Assembly (NCBI GenBank): GCA_958295855.1
Contig: OY282383.1
Location: forward strand, 998,481-1,062,480
Direction of reading: 5' to 3'
Length of the DNA: 64,000 nucleotides
From: an uncultured Poribacteria bacterium
Lineage (GTDB): Bacteria; Poribacteria; WGA-4E; WGA-3G
Below the pieces are notes generated by a model. That model saw only the letters and a program-made list of their open reading frames with translations, made no database searches and had not been told where the DNA came from. Both the position numbers and the translations under genes were made by a program. Position 1 is the stretch's first letter; the number at the start of each line of letters is the position of its first letter. Shown here in pieces: positions 25,711 to 35,175 of this stretch.

Positions 25711-27198
25711 ATGAAAACCTCACAAAAAACGCTCTGGGGCGGCCGTTTTAGTACAAGTCTCACCACAGAGACAATAGCCTTCACGCACTCTATTGAAGCT
25801 GATACTCGCCTCATCGGATACGATATTTGGGGAAGCCAAGCGCATGCGATTATGCTCGCTCGGCAAGAGATTATCTCCGATGCCGATCTGCAGGAGATTT
25901 TGCACTGGCTTCGCAAGGCAGAGGCGGATTTTCAAAACGGCGATTTTACGCTCGATGCGAATAAAGAGGACGTGCACATGAACGTTGAATCGTATCTGAT
26001 CGAGAACGCGGGGCGCGAATTCGGCGGCAAGCTCCACACCGCCCGCTCTCGCAACGACCAGGTGCTCGTGGATGCGCACCTCTACATTCGGGATGAGATT
26101 CTCAATATTCAGCGGGGGCTCTCCGCATTGTGTGATGCCTTCCTACAGATTGCGAAGGAACACGCCGACACCGTGATGCCCGGCTATACGCATACGCAGC
26201 ATGCACAACCGATCAGTCTCGGTTTCTGGGCGACGGCTTACGTGAGCATGTTCCTGCGGGATCAAAAACGTTTGGACGCTGCTTACGCGCTCGCCAATAC
26301 GAACCCCCTCGGCGCGTGTGCTTTGGCTGGCACGACATTCCCCATCGATCGGCAACTGACGACAAAACTGCTAGGTTTTGACGCGCCGCACGAACACGCC
26401 CTCGATGTTATTAGCAGCCGAGATTTTATCGCAGAGACGCTCTTTGCGTTGTCGCTCGTGATGGCAAACCTCTCACGCATCAGCGAGGAGTTGGTCTATT
26501 GGACAACTTATGAATTTGGGATGGCGGTGCTTGATGATGCGTATAGTTTCGGGAGTTCCATCATGCCCCAGAAGAAGAATCCGGACATTGCGGAACTCAC
26601 GCGAGGGCGTACAGGGCGAGTCTACGGGGCGTTACTGGACCTGTTGACGAATCTCAAGGGGCTGCCGATGGGCTACAATCGCGATTTTCAGGAGGATAAG
26701 CCGCCGCTATGGGAGGCGTTTGATGTTGTGAAGGCGTGCCTCGGTATGCTCCCTGGACTCCTCAAGACGACGGATTTCAAGACAGAACGGATGGCAGAAT
26801 TGGCAAATGCGAACTTCGCGACCGCGACGGAGTTAGCGAATTATCTGGTTAAGGAGCATCACCTCAGTTTTCGGGCGTGCCATGAGATTGTGGGCTGGCT
26901 CGTTGGAGAATTGGTGCAGCAGGGAAAAACGTTCGCTGATTGGGAGTTGACGCAAGCACTCTTGAAGCAGAGAGAGTTTGACATATCAATTTCGCAACTC
27001 AAGCAGATTCTGGATGCGGAATTGGCGATTCGTAATAACCAAAGCCTCGGCGGCACCTCGCCTGCGGAAGTCAATCGGATGATAGACGTGTTTGAAGAAC
27101 AACTGAATGAGATTGCATTGCGTATCTATACCTGCGAGACGCAAATTGAGGCGGCGCACCGAGAGACGCTGCGCATCGTTGAAGAGGTTTTGGGATAA
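25711..27198 (+). CDS. argH: Argininosuccinate lyase
   Basis: The 495-residue enzyme cleaves argininosuccinate to arginine and fumarate, the last step of arginine biosynthesis. It opens with LWGGRFS, has HTARSRNDQV and HTQHAQPIS in the active-site helices, and carries the fumarase-superfamily signature GSSIMPQKKNP near residues 283-293. It is slightly longer than the usual 460 residues, mainly at the C terminus. The ATG at 25711 has no strong ribosome site, consistent with coupling to the small gene ending at 25707. Confidence 0.95.
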   Translation: MKTSQKTLWGGRFSTSLTTETIAFTHSIEADTRLIGYDIWGSQAHAIMLARQEIISDADLQEILHWLRKAEADFQNGDFTLDANKEDVHMNVESYLIENAGREFGGKLHTARSRNDQVLVDAHLYIRDEILNIQRGLSALCDAFLQIAKEHADTVMPGYTHTQHAQPISLGFWATAYVSMFLRDQKRLDAAYALANTNPLGACALAGTTFPIDRQLTTKLLGFDAPHEHALDVISSRDFIAETLFALSLVMANLSRISEELVYWTTYEFGMAVLDDAYSFGSSIMPQKKNPDIAELTRGRTGRVYGALLDLLTNLKGLPMGYNRDFQEDKPPLWEAFDVVKACLGMLPGLLKTTDFKTERMAELANANFATATELANYLVKEHHLSFRACHEIVGWLVGELVQQGKTFADWELTQALLKQREFDISISQLKQILDAELAIRNNQSLGGTSPAEVNRMIDVFEEQLNEIALRIYTCETQIEAAHRETLRIVEEVLG

Positions 27199-27232
27199 GG
27201 TATGTTGCCCCTGCTTTGCAGGGGTTTATACC
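27199..27232. repeat. Dispersed palindrome after argH
   Basis: CCCCTGC (27208-27214) and GCAGGGG (27218-27224) are bracketed by GGTAT and ATACC. This is the same family as 840-869 and 36862-36892. It could terminate argH transcription. Confidence 0.6.
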
Positions 27233-27277
27233 ATTTGGCCGATTGAGGCAGCTTTGTAAGAGAAAGAGGACAAAAAA

Positions 27278-28054
27278 ATGGTGCGTGCGGGCCCATACAA
27301 ACTATTCCGCGAGTACAGAAAAGGAAAGGGAAAATTGAGAGACAGATTAATTGTCGCATTAGATACTGACGATGGCGAGGATATCGCCTGGTTATCCGGG
27401 ACGCTTGTAGACATGGTACCATGGATTAAGCTCGGCTTTCAGGCGTTCAGTACCCTCGGAACCGAGGCTTTTGCGTGGCTCAGCGGAAAGGGACATCAGA
27501 TCTTTCTTGATTTGAAGTTCCACGATATCCCGAACACGGTGGCACGTGATGTCGGCACGATGACAAAACATGGCGCACACATGATTAACATGCACGCTTC
27601 TGGGGGACTTGAAATGATGCAGGCGGCGAGATACAGTGCGGATAATGCTGCCGACGCGGCGAAGATTCCGAGCCCTGTTCTACTCGGTGTAACAATTCTG
27701 ACGAGCATAGATGAGCCTGGGTTTCAGGAACACTTCGGCTCTAAGCGGCAACTCACGGAACAAGTGGTTCATCTGGCAAAGCAGTCGAAGAAGGCAGGAC
27801 TGGATGGAGTCGTCGCTTCACCGTTGGAAATTGAGCCGATTCGGGAAGCGTGTGGCAACGATTTTCTGATTGTCACACCGGGCATTCGGCCTGAATGGGC
27901 AGACGCGGGCGACCAGCGTCGTATCACAACGCCAGCAGAGGCAATTAATCGAGGGGCGGATTACATTGTTGTCGGCAGGCCGATTATTGAAGCGGAAGAT
28001 GCGTTGGAGGCTGCCGGGAGAATTCTGGACGAAATGAGCGGGGTTAAGGACTGA
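27278..28054 (+). CDS. pyrF: Orotidine 5'-phosphate decarboxylase
   Basis: The 258-residue TIM-barrel enzyme converts OMP to UMP. Signature regions are LIVALDTDD near the N terminus, FLDLKFHDIPNTV containing the catalytic DxKxxD motif, VASPLEIEPIR, IVTPGIRPEW and YIVVGRPI. The ATG at 27278 has gagga upstream, but it adds about 19 residues (MVRAGPYKLF...) not typical of PyrF. A TTG at 27335 preceded by aaaaggaaaggg would give the usual length and could be the true start. It is followed 18 bases later by a sulfatase-like gene. Confidence 0.93.
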   Translation: MVRAGPYKLFREYRKGKGKLRDRLIVALDTDDGEDIAWLSGTLVDMVPWIKLGFQAFSTLGTEAFAWLSGKGHQIFLDLKFHDIPNTVARDVGTMTKHGAHMINMHASGGLEMMQAARYSADNAADAAKIPSPVLLGVTILTSIDEPGFQEHFGSKRQLTEQVVHLAKQSKKAGLDGVVASPLEIEPIREACGNDFLIVTPGIRPEWADAGDQRRITTPAEAINRGADYIVVGRPIIEAEDALEAAGRILDEMSGVKD

Positions 28055-28072
28055 CTGAGGTATACAAAAATT

Positions 28073-29509
28073 ATGAACATTGTCTGTATCTGTTTAGACA
28101 CGTTTCGCGCGGATATCATAGGTGAAGGCAAGAAGTATAGCCACGTGCAAACGCCGAACCTTGATGCATTCTCATCGGAGAGTGTCCGTTTTACGCGCGC
28201 GTTCGGCGAAGGGCAACCAACGCTTCAGGTGCGCCGTGCAAACTTCACGGGGATGCGGAGTTTTCCGTGGAAATATAACTTCGATCGGCGTGGGCATTGG
28301 CACCACGCCCCCGGCTGGCATAAAATTCCACCAGAACAGGATACGCTCGCCGAGGTCCTGCTGGAGCGCGGTTACCTGACTGCACTTATTGCCGATACGT
28401 ATCACATGTTCAAGCCGACGATGAATTTCTCGCGAGGCTTCGCACATTTCGATTTCATCCGGGGGCAGGAGTCGGATAACTGGCACAGCGGCGACCCGCG
28501 GCTCATTGAGGCGCAGCTCCGAAAACACGTCCGCGAACCGCTCAACTGGCAACGACACGCTGGGCTCGTCAACTACTTGTTGTCGCAACGGCATCGGCAA
28601 TCGGAGGAGGACTATAGTTGTGCGCGCGTCTTCCGCGCTGCGTCCGAGTGGCTTGAAGATAATCACACCGTCGGGCCGTTCTTCTTATGGGTGGATAGTT
28701 TCGACCCGCATGAACCGTGGGATGCACCTAAAGTCTACGCAGATGTCTATTTTCCAGACTATTCCGGTAAGGATTTTATTACGCCGGGCAGCGCGAACGA
28801 AGGCGATGGCCCTACGGAAAATGAATTGCGCCGAATTGAGGCACTTTACCTCGGCGAAGTAACGTTTGTCGATAAATGGGTTGGCGTACTACTTGACAAG
28901 ATAGAACAACTCAGCATCCGAGATGAAACGCTAGTTGTACTGATGTCCGACCACGGTACACAACTCCGCGACCATGGAAGTTTCGGGAAGGGTGCGAACA
29001 AACTGCATCCATTCAATACGCAACTGAACCTGATGATTCGGCATCCGAACGGCCCCCATGACAAGGACATTTTTGCGTTTGTGCAAAATCACGATCTAAT
29101 GCCGACGCTCCTGAATCAACTCGGCATTCCGTGCGGTTGGACCGATGGGGAAGATATGTGGCCACTCGTTACGCAGGAGAAAGCGTTTCTCCGTGAACGG
29201 ATTATCACAGGTTGGGCAGGATTTGCTACGGGGAATGCGCGGGGGCGCGTCAGCGTGCGCGACAATCATTGGAACTTCTGTACTTCGGTAGGCTATAGAG
29301 ATGAGAAGGGTGATGAGCTCTTTGATGTCCGAAAGGATCCGGAGGAGAAGGTGAACGTTGCGAGTGTGCATCCGGCGGTTGTGGCGGAACGGCGGCGGGA
29401 TGTTGAGGCGTTGATTGGGCAGCCGTTGCCGGGGCATTTTATTGAGGTGTGCGATCCGGGGCATGCACCGATGACGCGGTGGCTTCAGAAGAAGTTGGCG
29501 GAAATGTAG
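28073..29509 (+). CDS. Sulfatase-like hydrolase lacking the formylglycine cysteine
   Basis: The 478-residue member of the alkaline phosphatase/sulfatase superfamily has metal-site strands CICLDTF (D9) and VLMSDHGTQLRDHG (near residue 300). Where true sulfatases have C/S-x-P-x-R, this protein reads PTLQVRR, placing threonine 50 at the nucleophile position, glutamine for proline, and arginine 55 retained. No formylglycine can form there. It may therefore act as a phosphodiesterase-like hydrolase with a Thr nucleophile. No signal peptide is seen, so it is probably cytoplasmic. It may share a transcript with pyrF. Confidence 0.85.
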   Translation: MNIVCICLDTFRADIIGEGKKYSHVQTPNLDAFSSESVRFTRAFGEGQPTLQVRRANFTGMRSFPWKYNFDRRGHWHHAPGWHKIPPEQDTLAEVLLERGYLTALIADTYHMFKPTMNFSRGFAHFDFIRGQESDNWHSGDPRLIEAQLRKHVREPLNWQRHAGLVNYLLSQRHRQSEEDYSCARVFRAASEWLEDNHTVGPFFLWVDSFDPHEPWDAPKVYADVYFPDYSGKDFITPGSANEGDGPTENELRRIEALYLGEVTFVDKWVGVLLDKIEQLSIRDETLVVLMSDHGTQLRDHGSFGKGANKLHPFNTQLNLMIRHPNGPHDKDIFAFVQNHDLMPTLLNQLGIPCGWTDGEDMWPLVTQEKAFLRERIITGWAGFATGNARGRVSVRDNHWNFCTSVGYRDEKGDELFDVRKDPEEKVNVASVHPAVVAERRRDVEALIGQPLPGHFIEVCDPGHAPMTRWLQKKLAEM

Positions 29510-29563
29510 GGCGTTAATTTCACCGGGGGGGTTCATAATTCTTCCTGTCTGATTGGCATATTG

Positions 29564-29579
29564 CCCCTGCAAGCAGGGG
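29564..29579. repeat. Short CCCCTGC-GCAGGGG hairpin
   Basis: A two-base-loop palindrome lies between convergent genes and belongs to the same dispersed family as 27199-27232. The remaining 29510-29773 gap has no gene. Confidence 0.5.
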
Positions 29580-29773
29580 AAGCATCCCAATAGCAGATTG
29601 ACGCGGACTTATGGCTTTCGCGGTGAGCGTTTCTGTTCTTATCTACGTCTTATACCAAATTAACACGATTTTTGTTGTTCTTTGGTAGTGGAGTGTAAGA
29701 GCGGTTCGATCTATTCCCACATCGAACCGGGGCGGAGACAGGGCTCCGCCCTTACAAAATTTGTGAACGACTC

Positions 29774-31714
29774 TCATCTATCCGCGTCGGTGAGGCTATT
29801 TAAATCCCAGACGAGAATTGTGCCGTCACGACTTCCGCTAAAAAGCGTTCCGCCATCAGGTGAAAATGCGAGCTTGTTGACAGCCCAAGAGTGTCCCGAT
29901 AGCACGTCCCGTATCAGCGTGTTTGTGCTTGTGTCCCATAATCGAATTGAGCCATCTCGACTTCCATTAGCAAGCGTTTTTCCATCTGGGGCGAACGCGA
30001 GGGCAGTGACGCGCCCTGCATGTCCCATGAAAATTGAGATATGTTCGCCTGTTGCGGCATCCCATAAATGAATAAACCCATCCACAAACCCACTGACAAG
30101 CGTTTTGCCATCCGGCGAAAATGCCAATGCCCGAGCTTCAGCGGTACGTTCGGTGTGCAGGGCGGTTTTGCGTCCAGTGTCAATATTCCATAATAGCATT
30201 GTTTCGTCCATACTAGCGCTTGCAAGTGTTTTGCCATCCGGGGAGAATGTCAGGGCGTTGATTTCATCGGTATGTCCTTCAAGTATAGAAATACGCTGAC
30301 GTTCCAAAATCTTCCACAGTTCGATAGTGCCACCCCGACTGCCACTGGCAAGCATTTTGTCATCAGGTGAGAAGGTGAGCTCGTCAATAAAGCCCTTGTG
30401 TGCTGTTACAAGCGTAGCGAAAAAGTTTTTTTCGGCATCCCACAGCTGCACGTCATTACCCACACTGCCGATTGCAACCATTTTGCCATCTTGAGAAAAA
30501 GCGAAACTGAAAGCAAACCACCGATGTTCCACTGGGATAAGCTGTTGATTGCCTGTTTCAGTGTCCCACAATCGCAGTGTGCAGTCAAAACTACCACTCG
30601 CAAGCGTTTTGCCATCTTTAAGAAAGCCGAGTGCGTTGATTGATTCCGTATGTCCTTTCGTCATTAAGTGCTGATTTCCGGTGTCAACATCCCATAACCT
30701 GATAGTGTTATCGCGACTCGCACTGACCAAGGTTTTACCATCTGCGGTAAAGGCGAGTGCTTCGATGGGGCGTTTGTGTTCCGTGAAGGTGCGGTTGTTA
30801 GATAGTGGTTCACCGGTAATGGTGCGCAACAGGTGCCGTAGCGTGAGTTTGTTGCCGCTGGCATCGATAGCCCACAACATGATTTTCCCGCTGGTGTCTC
30901 CACTTGCTAGGATTTTTCCATCTGGTGAGAAGACGAGGGAAGTAACAGTACGGGTATGTCCTTCTAATTTGAACATTGGGTCGCCCGTTTCTACATCCCA
31001 TAACCGGATTGTCGTGTGTCCGCCAGCAAGCGTTTTACCATCCGGTGAGAACGCCAAGGACCACACGTCATCTATATCTGATTCTATGGTATGCGTTAGG
31101 TTCCCGGTGCGTGTATCCGATAAAAATACGGTGTTTCTACCAGCACTTGCAACAAAACGGTGATTTGGGGACACAACTAACGCGTCTCCATTGATGCGAT
31201 CTTGCTGCCAAGTGAAGTTTGACACCTCGCGACCGGTGCTAACATCCCAGACATAAAACCTGAACTGTGCACCGACACCCGCACCGGCGAGGGTTTTTCC
31301 ATCTGCAGAGAAGCCTAACGAGCGAACCCAATCTATATCTCCGTCCAGGGTAGATAATTCTTTGCCAGTGGTGGTATCCCAAACCTGAACTGTGCTGTTT
31401 CCATGCCGTGCACCGCTGGCGAGGGTTTTGCTATCCGGCGAGAAGGCTATTGTTACGATGTCTCTCGGTTCTTCGTTGAGTAGGGCGATTTCTCCCCCAG
31501 TGTGCGTGTCATATATCCATACACCGATGCTTGTTGCTACCGCTAATCGGGTACCATCGGGTGAAAACTTCGCATCGTTTATTGAGCCTTTCCCAAGGCG
31601 GGATGTGGCACCTTCAGGTAAATGCCATTGTGTGTAGTCCTGAGCGAATCCGTCTAATAGAAATAGCGTCGGCATGAAGATACATGCGATAGAGAGAATT
31701 CCTATCTTTTTCAT
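29774..31714 (-). CDS. Secreted WD40-repeat protein
   Basis: The 646-residue protein has a cleavable signal peptide (MKKIGILSIACIFMPTLFLLDGFAQ). About a dozen WD40 units follow, each with the FSPDGKTLASG... strand and a closing IRLWD/VQLWD. This predicts one or two beta-propellers outside the cytoplasmic membrane. No enzymatic domain is fused. WD40 propellers serve as binding platforms; the partner is unknown. The repeats are highly similar to one another, suggesting recent internal amplification. Confidence 0.92.
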   Translation of the reverse strand: MKKIGILSIACIFMPTLFLLDGFAQDYTQWHLPEGATSRLGKGSINDAKFSPDGTRLAVATSIGVWIYDTHTGGEIALLNEEPRDIVTIAFSPDSKTLASGARHGNSTVQVWDTTTGKELSTLDGDIDWVRSLGFSADGKTLAGAGVGAQFRFYVWDVSTGREVSNFTWQQDRINGDALVVSPNHRFVASAGRNTVFLSDTRTGNLTHTIESDIDDVWSLAFSPDGKTLAGGHTTIRLWDVETGDPMFKLEGHTRTVTSLVFSPDGKILASGDTSGKIMLWAIDASGNKLTLRHLLRTITGEPLSNNRTFTEHKRPIEALAFTADGKTLVSASRDNTIRLWDVDTGNQHLMTKGHTESINALGFLKDGKTLASGSFDCTLRLWDTETGNQQLIPVEHRWFAFSFAFSQDGKMVAIGSVGNDVQLWDAEKNFFATLVTAHKGFIDELTFSPDDKMLASGSRGGTIELWKILERQRISILEGHTDEINALTFSPDGKTLASASMDETMLLWNIDTGRKTALHTERTAEARALAFSPDGKTLVSGFVDGFIHLWDAATGEHISIFMGHAGRVTALAFAPDGKTLANGSRDGSIRLWDTSTNTLIRDVLSGHSWAVNKLAFSPDGGTLFSGSRDGTILVWDLNSLTDADR

Positions 31715-31750
31715 TTCGAAACTCCTTGCTCATAGCAAACCTTTTTTCAT

Positions 31751-31779
31751 AGTTTACCACAAAAAGCCTTTAAAGGCAA
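31751..31779 (-). promoter_or_regulatory. Promoter of the WD40 gene
   Basis: Read leftward, TTGCCT (31779-31774) and TAAACT (31756-31751) are 17 bp apart, about 37 nt before the start codon. The 31715-32021 gap thus contains back-to-back promoters and no gene. Confidence 0.55.
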
Positions 31780-31903
31780 AATTAATTGTCTGTGTGTTCC
31801 TGTCATAGTGCCATGAACGCGCTGCTCCAATAACCGCGCCTACAAAAAGGGTTCACCTGCAATTTTCTCAAAACTGAAGTCTCTGGCAATTTTGCAAAAA
31901 GAC

Positions 31904-31932
31904 TTGATATAGATTTGATTTTTTAGTATACT
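31904..31932 (+). promoter_or_regulatory. Promoter of the ferredoxin-NADP reductase gene
   Basis: TTGATA (31904-31909) and TATACT (31927-31932) with 17-bp spacing, about 80 nt before the chosen ATG. Confidence 0.65.
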
Positions 31933-32021
31933 ACCTAAAAAGGCAATCAAAATTCTATTATTCTCTTTTCGGTGTAGCTTGCAAGCCGAAACTGGCTATA
32001 GAAAATGTGAAGGGAACAATT

Positions 32022-32792
32022 ATGCAAAGAAGACGCGCCAGAGCGCAGTACATTAAAGGTGAACTGATTGAACGCGAAGACTTTTCAGAAGACTTGGCCG
32101 CGTTCAAATTCCGTACTGATAAGCAGCTTTCGTTTATCCCGGGGCAATACGCGACTATCGGGTTTCAGGTGGGTGAAAAGATTATCCAGCGTCCCTACTC
32201 TATTGTCTCCTCCCCGCATGAGCCGTTTATGGAGGTTTTCGTGGAATTGGTGCCGGAGGGCGCGACGACTCCGTTGTTTTGGGAATTGAAGTTGGGCGAC
32301 AGTGTGTTTGTCCGGGAACGCCTCGTCGGGAAATTTGTGATGGACACGGAAAGCGGGCTGACGCGCCACCTCATGGCTGGTACTGTTACGGGTGCTGCGC
32401 CGTATATTAGCATTGCACGTACGCAAAAAATTGAGCAGGAACAAGGCAAAGCGAGTCCACATCAGATCCTTGTTATTGTTGGTGCGAGTCGTTCATGGGA
32501 ACTCGGGTACTACATGGATGAGCTCAATGAACTCGCGGCGCAGGAGGACTGGTTGACGTTTGTTCCGACGGTGAGTCGTCCGTGGGAGGATTCGGCGTGG
32601 CAAGGCGAAAGCGGGCGTGCGGAGGATGTGATTCGGAAGTACGGCGATGAGCTCGGCTTTCACCACACGAACGCGGTAGTCTATGCGTGCGGGCATCCAC
32701 AGATGATTGAGAATGCGAAAGCTATCTGGGCGCGTGCGCGTTTCCCTGAGGAGCGGATTAAAGAGGAAAAATTCTTTGTGATTAAGGAATAG
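32022..32792 (+). CDS. fpr: Ferredoxin/flavodoxin-NADP reductase
   Basis: The 256-residue FAD protein has the RPYSIVSSP motif for flavin binding (near residues 56-64), GTVTGAAPYIS for NADP binding and a C-terminal ACGHPQMIE segment. It transfers electrons between NADPH and ferredoxin or flavodoxin, supporting redox repair and biosynthesis. The first ATG (32022) is preferred over an in-frame GTG at 32007 because gaaggga precedes it. It is monocistronic, with its own promoter. Confidence 0.9.
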   Translation: MQRRRARAQYIKGELIEREDFSEDLAAFKFRTDKQLSFIPGQYATIGFQVGEKIIQRPYSIVSSPHEPFMEVFVELVPEGATTPLFWELKLGDSVFVRERLVGKFVMDTESGLTRHLMAGTVTGAAPYISIARTQKIEQEQGKASPHQILVIVGASRSWELGYYMDELNELAAQEDWLTFVPTVSRPWEDSAWQGESGRAEDVIRKYGDELGFHHTNAVVYACGHPQMIENAKAIWARARFPEERIKEEKFFVIKE

Positions 32793-32890
32793 TGTGGGCA
32801 GGTGTGAGCTGCTATTCTATAATACACAGATGAGTACAGCAGTTCTGCGCGGATGTCCTAACGTTTGCGCGGGACCGCTGTTTTGTGTGG

Positions 32891-32980
32891 TTAGATGTCG
32901 TTCCACCCTAATACGAGCGGTGATAAGAGGGCAAGTACCAAGGCGACTCCACCGATGATACCCCAAATTTTCGGATTCAT
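32891..32980 (-). CDS. 29-residue single-pass membrane peptide
   Basis: The peptide (MNPKIWGIIGGVALVLALLS followed by nine residues) is one hydrophobic helix with a short polar tail. Its ATG overlaps the stop codon of the upstream TPR gene (TAATG), and gaggagg lies at ideal spacing, so it is probably translated by coupling. No family is recognised. A role as a small partner of the membrane-anchored TPR protein is a guess from position. Confidence 0.55.
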   Translation of the reverse strand: MNPKIWGIIGGVALVLALLSPLVLGWNDI

Positions 32981-35175
32981 TATTGCCTCCTCTGCGGCAC
33001 TAAATCTGGCGTTTCCGGGCCTGGCGTTTCCGGTATAATTGTGAAAGAGAAGTCTTTAGTCGTGAGCTGCTCTTTCTTTCCGAACAATTGAATTTCCAAG
33101 GATTGCTCTCTGCCCTGCACATTCTTATCGGCTGTAATAGAGATTCTAATGGTCTCTATGCTATTTTCGCTCAGTTTCGGAATCAGCGCGGGTTTCATAA
33201 AGCGCAGCCCTGCTAGAACGGGTGGCTCAAGCCTGATGTCGACATTGCGCGCTGTGCCGCCGCTGTTGCGGATTATCAGTTTGAGGCGCGCGGTTTCACC
33301 CGCATCTAGGAAACCGTTCCCTGAAGGTTCTTCTAAAGCGACTCCTATTATTGAGAGGTTCGGCTGCACCGTCGACATCCACGGCAGGTTTGTGTTGAGC
33401 AGTCCTAATCTGAATGTAAAAAAGGCACCCACCGCAATGATGCTCAAAAGAGCGGCATAGAACACTCCTTTTTTCCACCGGTTCCGTCTGCGTAGGTTGG
33501 TTTCGACAACCTTTATTGCTGTGAGAAGTTCGTGTACAAGTTGACGATTTGCTTTCAACCTCAACGCTTCTTCGGCTGCTGTTTTTGCGTCATCAAGCGC
33601 GCCCATTTCCAAATAGGCGAGCCCTAAGCCATAATGCGCTTCGGCAAAACCTGCATCCGCCTTTACCGCTTTTTTGAATGCGGCGGCGGCCTCGTTATAC
33701 TGCCTGTTGTTGAGAAAAGCTTGCCCATGTTCATAGTGCTTTTCCCTATCCGGTGCATTTGAGGGAACACGAGTTAACTGAGTGGATTGGGTAGGACGAG
33801 CTTGGCTGATATCCTCTAAAAGTTGACAGGCCGGGTGGTAATTCGCATCAACGCTTAACGCCTTTTGCGCTGCGTTTTCTGCGTCATCAAGTTGTTCTAT
33901 TTCAAGGTAGACTCTGCCTAAACTTGTGTGCGCCGCTGCAAAACCCGGGTCCAGATCTATCGCCTTTTGGAACTCCGCAACCGCTTCGGTGTGCTTTTTG
34001 GCAGCTAGGTAAGCGATGCCGAGTTCATGATGCACTTCCTTTGTCGGTTTGGCATCCGGCTGTGGGGTTGATGCTCCGTCAGGCCGTGGAGGCGTAACAA
34101 CCTGTGTCTCCGGGGATGTGAAAGACGAAGCTTCAAGGGGCACGAAACTTGGATCAATCGCTTCCAGAAGCAAACGGGCGGGTTGATAGTTGGCATCCAC
34201 CTTTAACGCGTCTTTTGCAGCGTTTCTCGCTTTTCCGGGTTCCTGCTGTCCGAAGTAAGCGAGAGCAAGCGCATGATGTGCAGCTTTATAACTTGCATCA
34301 AGTGCTATCGTTTTCCGAAGTACATCTACTGCCCGCCTATATGTTTCCATCTTAAGATAAGCTACCCCCAAGTTGTAGTGTGCAGCAGTAAAATCTGGGG
34401 CGAGGATGATGACACTTCGGAACGCTGCAACAGCTTCACTATAGCGTTCATCGCTGATGTAAGTGATACCTCTGTTGTAGTGTGCCTGCTTTAGTGTGTC
34501 TACAAGTTCATGGACAGGTTGATAGTTGGCATCCAGCCTTAAAGTTTCTGTGACGGCGTGTGTGGCTGCTTCTAAATTTCCTGATTCTTGATAGGCGCGA
34601 GCAAGGTTGTAATGCGCGTGCTTGAGATTCGGATCAAGGGCTATTGCTTGCTCCAGATGCGGTATTGCTTTGTCGTATTGTCCTTGCTCCACGTAGGCGT
34701 AACCGAGGTTGTATTGCGCGTATTCTAAATTCGCATCTAAGGCTACCGCGCTTTGAAGTGAATCGACTGCTTTGTGATATGCCTGTAGGGCTATATATGT
34801 GCGGCCGAGGTAGTAGTGGGCGTATTTAAAATCCGCATCGAGGGTTACGGCTTTCTGGAAGGTTTCGACGGCATCGCTATAGTGTTCATCGCTGAGGTAA
34901 GTGATGCCCTTGTCGTAGTGTGCCTGTTTTATACTGTTAAGCAGCGCGAGGGCGGGCGGGTAGTTGGCATCAAGTTTTAATGCCACTGTGGCTGACATCT
35001 CTGCCTTGTCCAGTTCATCCTGTTCAACGTACGCACGGGCGAGTCCGCAGTGCGCGTCTATAAAATCTGCGTCTAACTCTATAGCCGTTTGGAATTCAGG
35101 AATTGCCTTGCTGTATTGTGCATCGTTCAAATAAGCAATAGCAAGATTGTAATGTGCCTGTTTTATAGCGTCCAT
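32980..35175 (-). CDS. TPR-repeat protein with C-terminal membrane helix and extracellular domain
   Basis: The 731-residue protein begins with about fifteen tetratricopeptide units (AHYNLAIAYLND..., ALDPNLKHAHYNLARAY) in two blocks split by a proline/threonine linker near residues 345-375. One membrane helix follows around residues 570-592. A C-terminal beta-rich domain (EPSGNGFLDAGETARLKLIIRNSGGTARNV) resembles CARDB-type adhesion folds. The topology implies cytoplasmic TPRs and an external tail. Repeats are very similar, so copy number may vary between strains. A small membrane peptide gene overlaps its stop. Confidence 0.88.
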   Translation of the reverse strand: MDAIKQAHYNLAIAYLNDAQYSKAIPEFQTAIELDADFIDAHCGLARAYVEQDELDKAEMSATVALKLDANYPPALALLNSIKQAHYDKGITYLSDEHYSDAVETFQKAVTLDADFKYAHYYLGRTYIALQAYHKAVDSLQSAVALDANLEYAQYNLGYAYVEQGQYDKAIPHLEQAIALDPNLKHAHYNLARAYQESGNLEAATHAVTETLRLDANYQPVHELVDTLKQAHYNRGITYISDERYSEAVAAFRSVIILAPDFTAAHYNLGVAYLKMETYRRAVDVLRKTIALDASYKAAHHALALAYFGQQEPGKARNAAKDALKVDANYQPARLLLEAIDPSFVPLEASSFTSPETQVVTPPRPDGASTPQPDAKPTKEVHHELGIAYLAAKKHTEAVAEFQKAIDLDPGFAAAHTSLGRVYLEIEQLDDAENAAQKALSVDANYHPACQLLEDISQARPTQSTQLTRVPSNAPDREKHYEHGQAFLNNRQYNEAAAAFKKAVKADAGFAEAHYGLGLAYLEMGALDDAKTAAEEALRLKANRQLVHELLTAIKVVETNLRRRNRWKKGVFYAALLSIIAVGAFFTFRLGLLNTNLPWMSTVQPNLSIIGVALEEPSGNGFLDAGETARLKLIIRNSGGTARNVDIRLEPPVLAGLRFMKPALIPKLSENSIETIRISITADKNVQGREQSLEIQLFGKKEQLTTKDFSFTIIPETPGPETPDLVPQRRQ

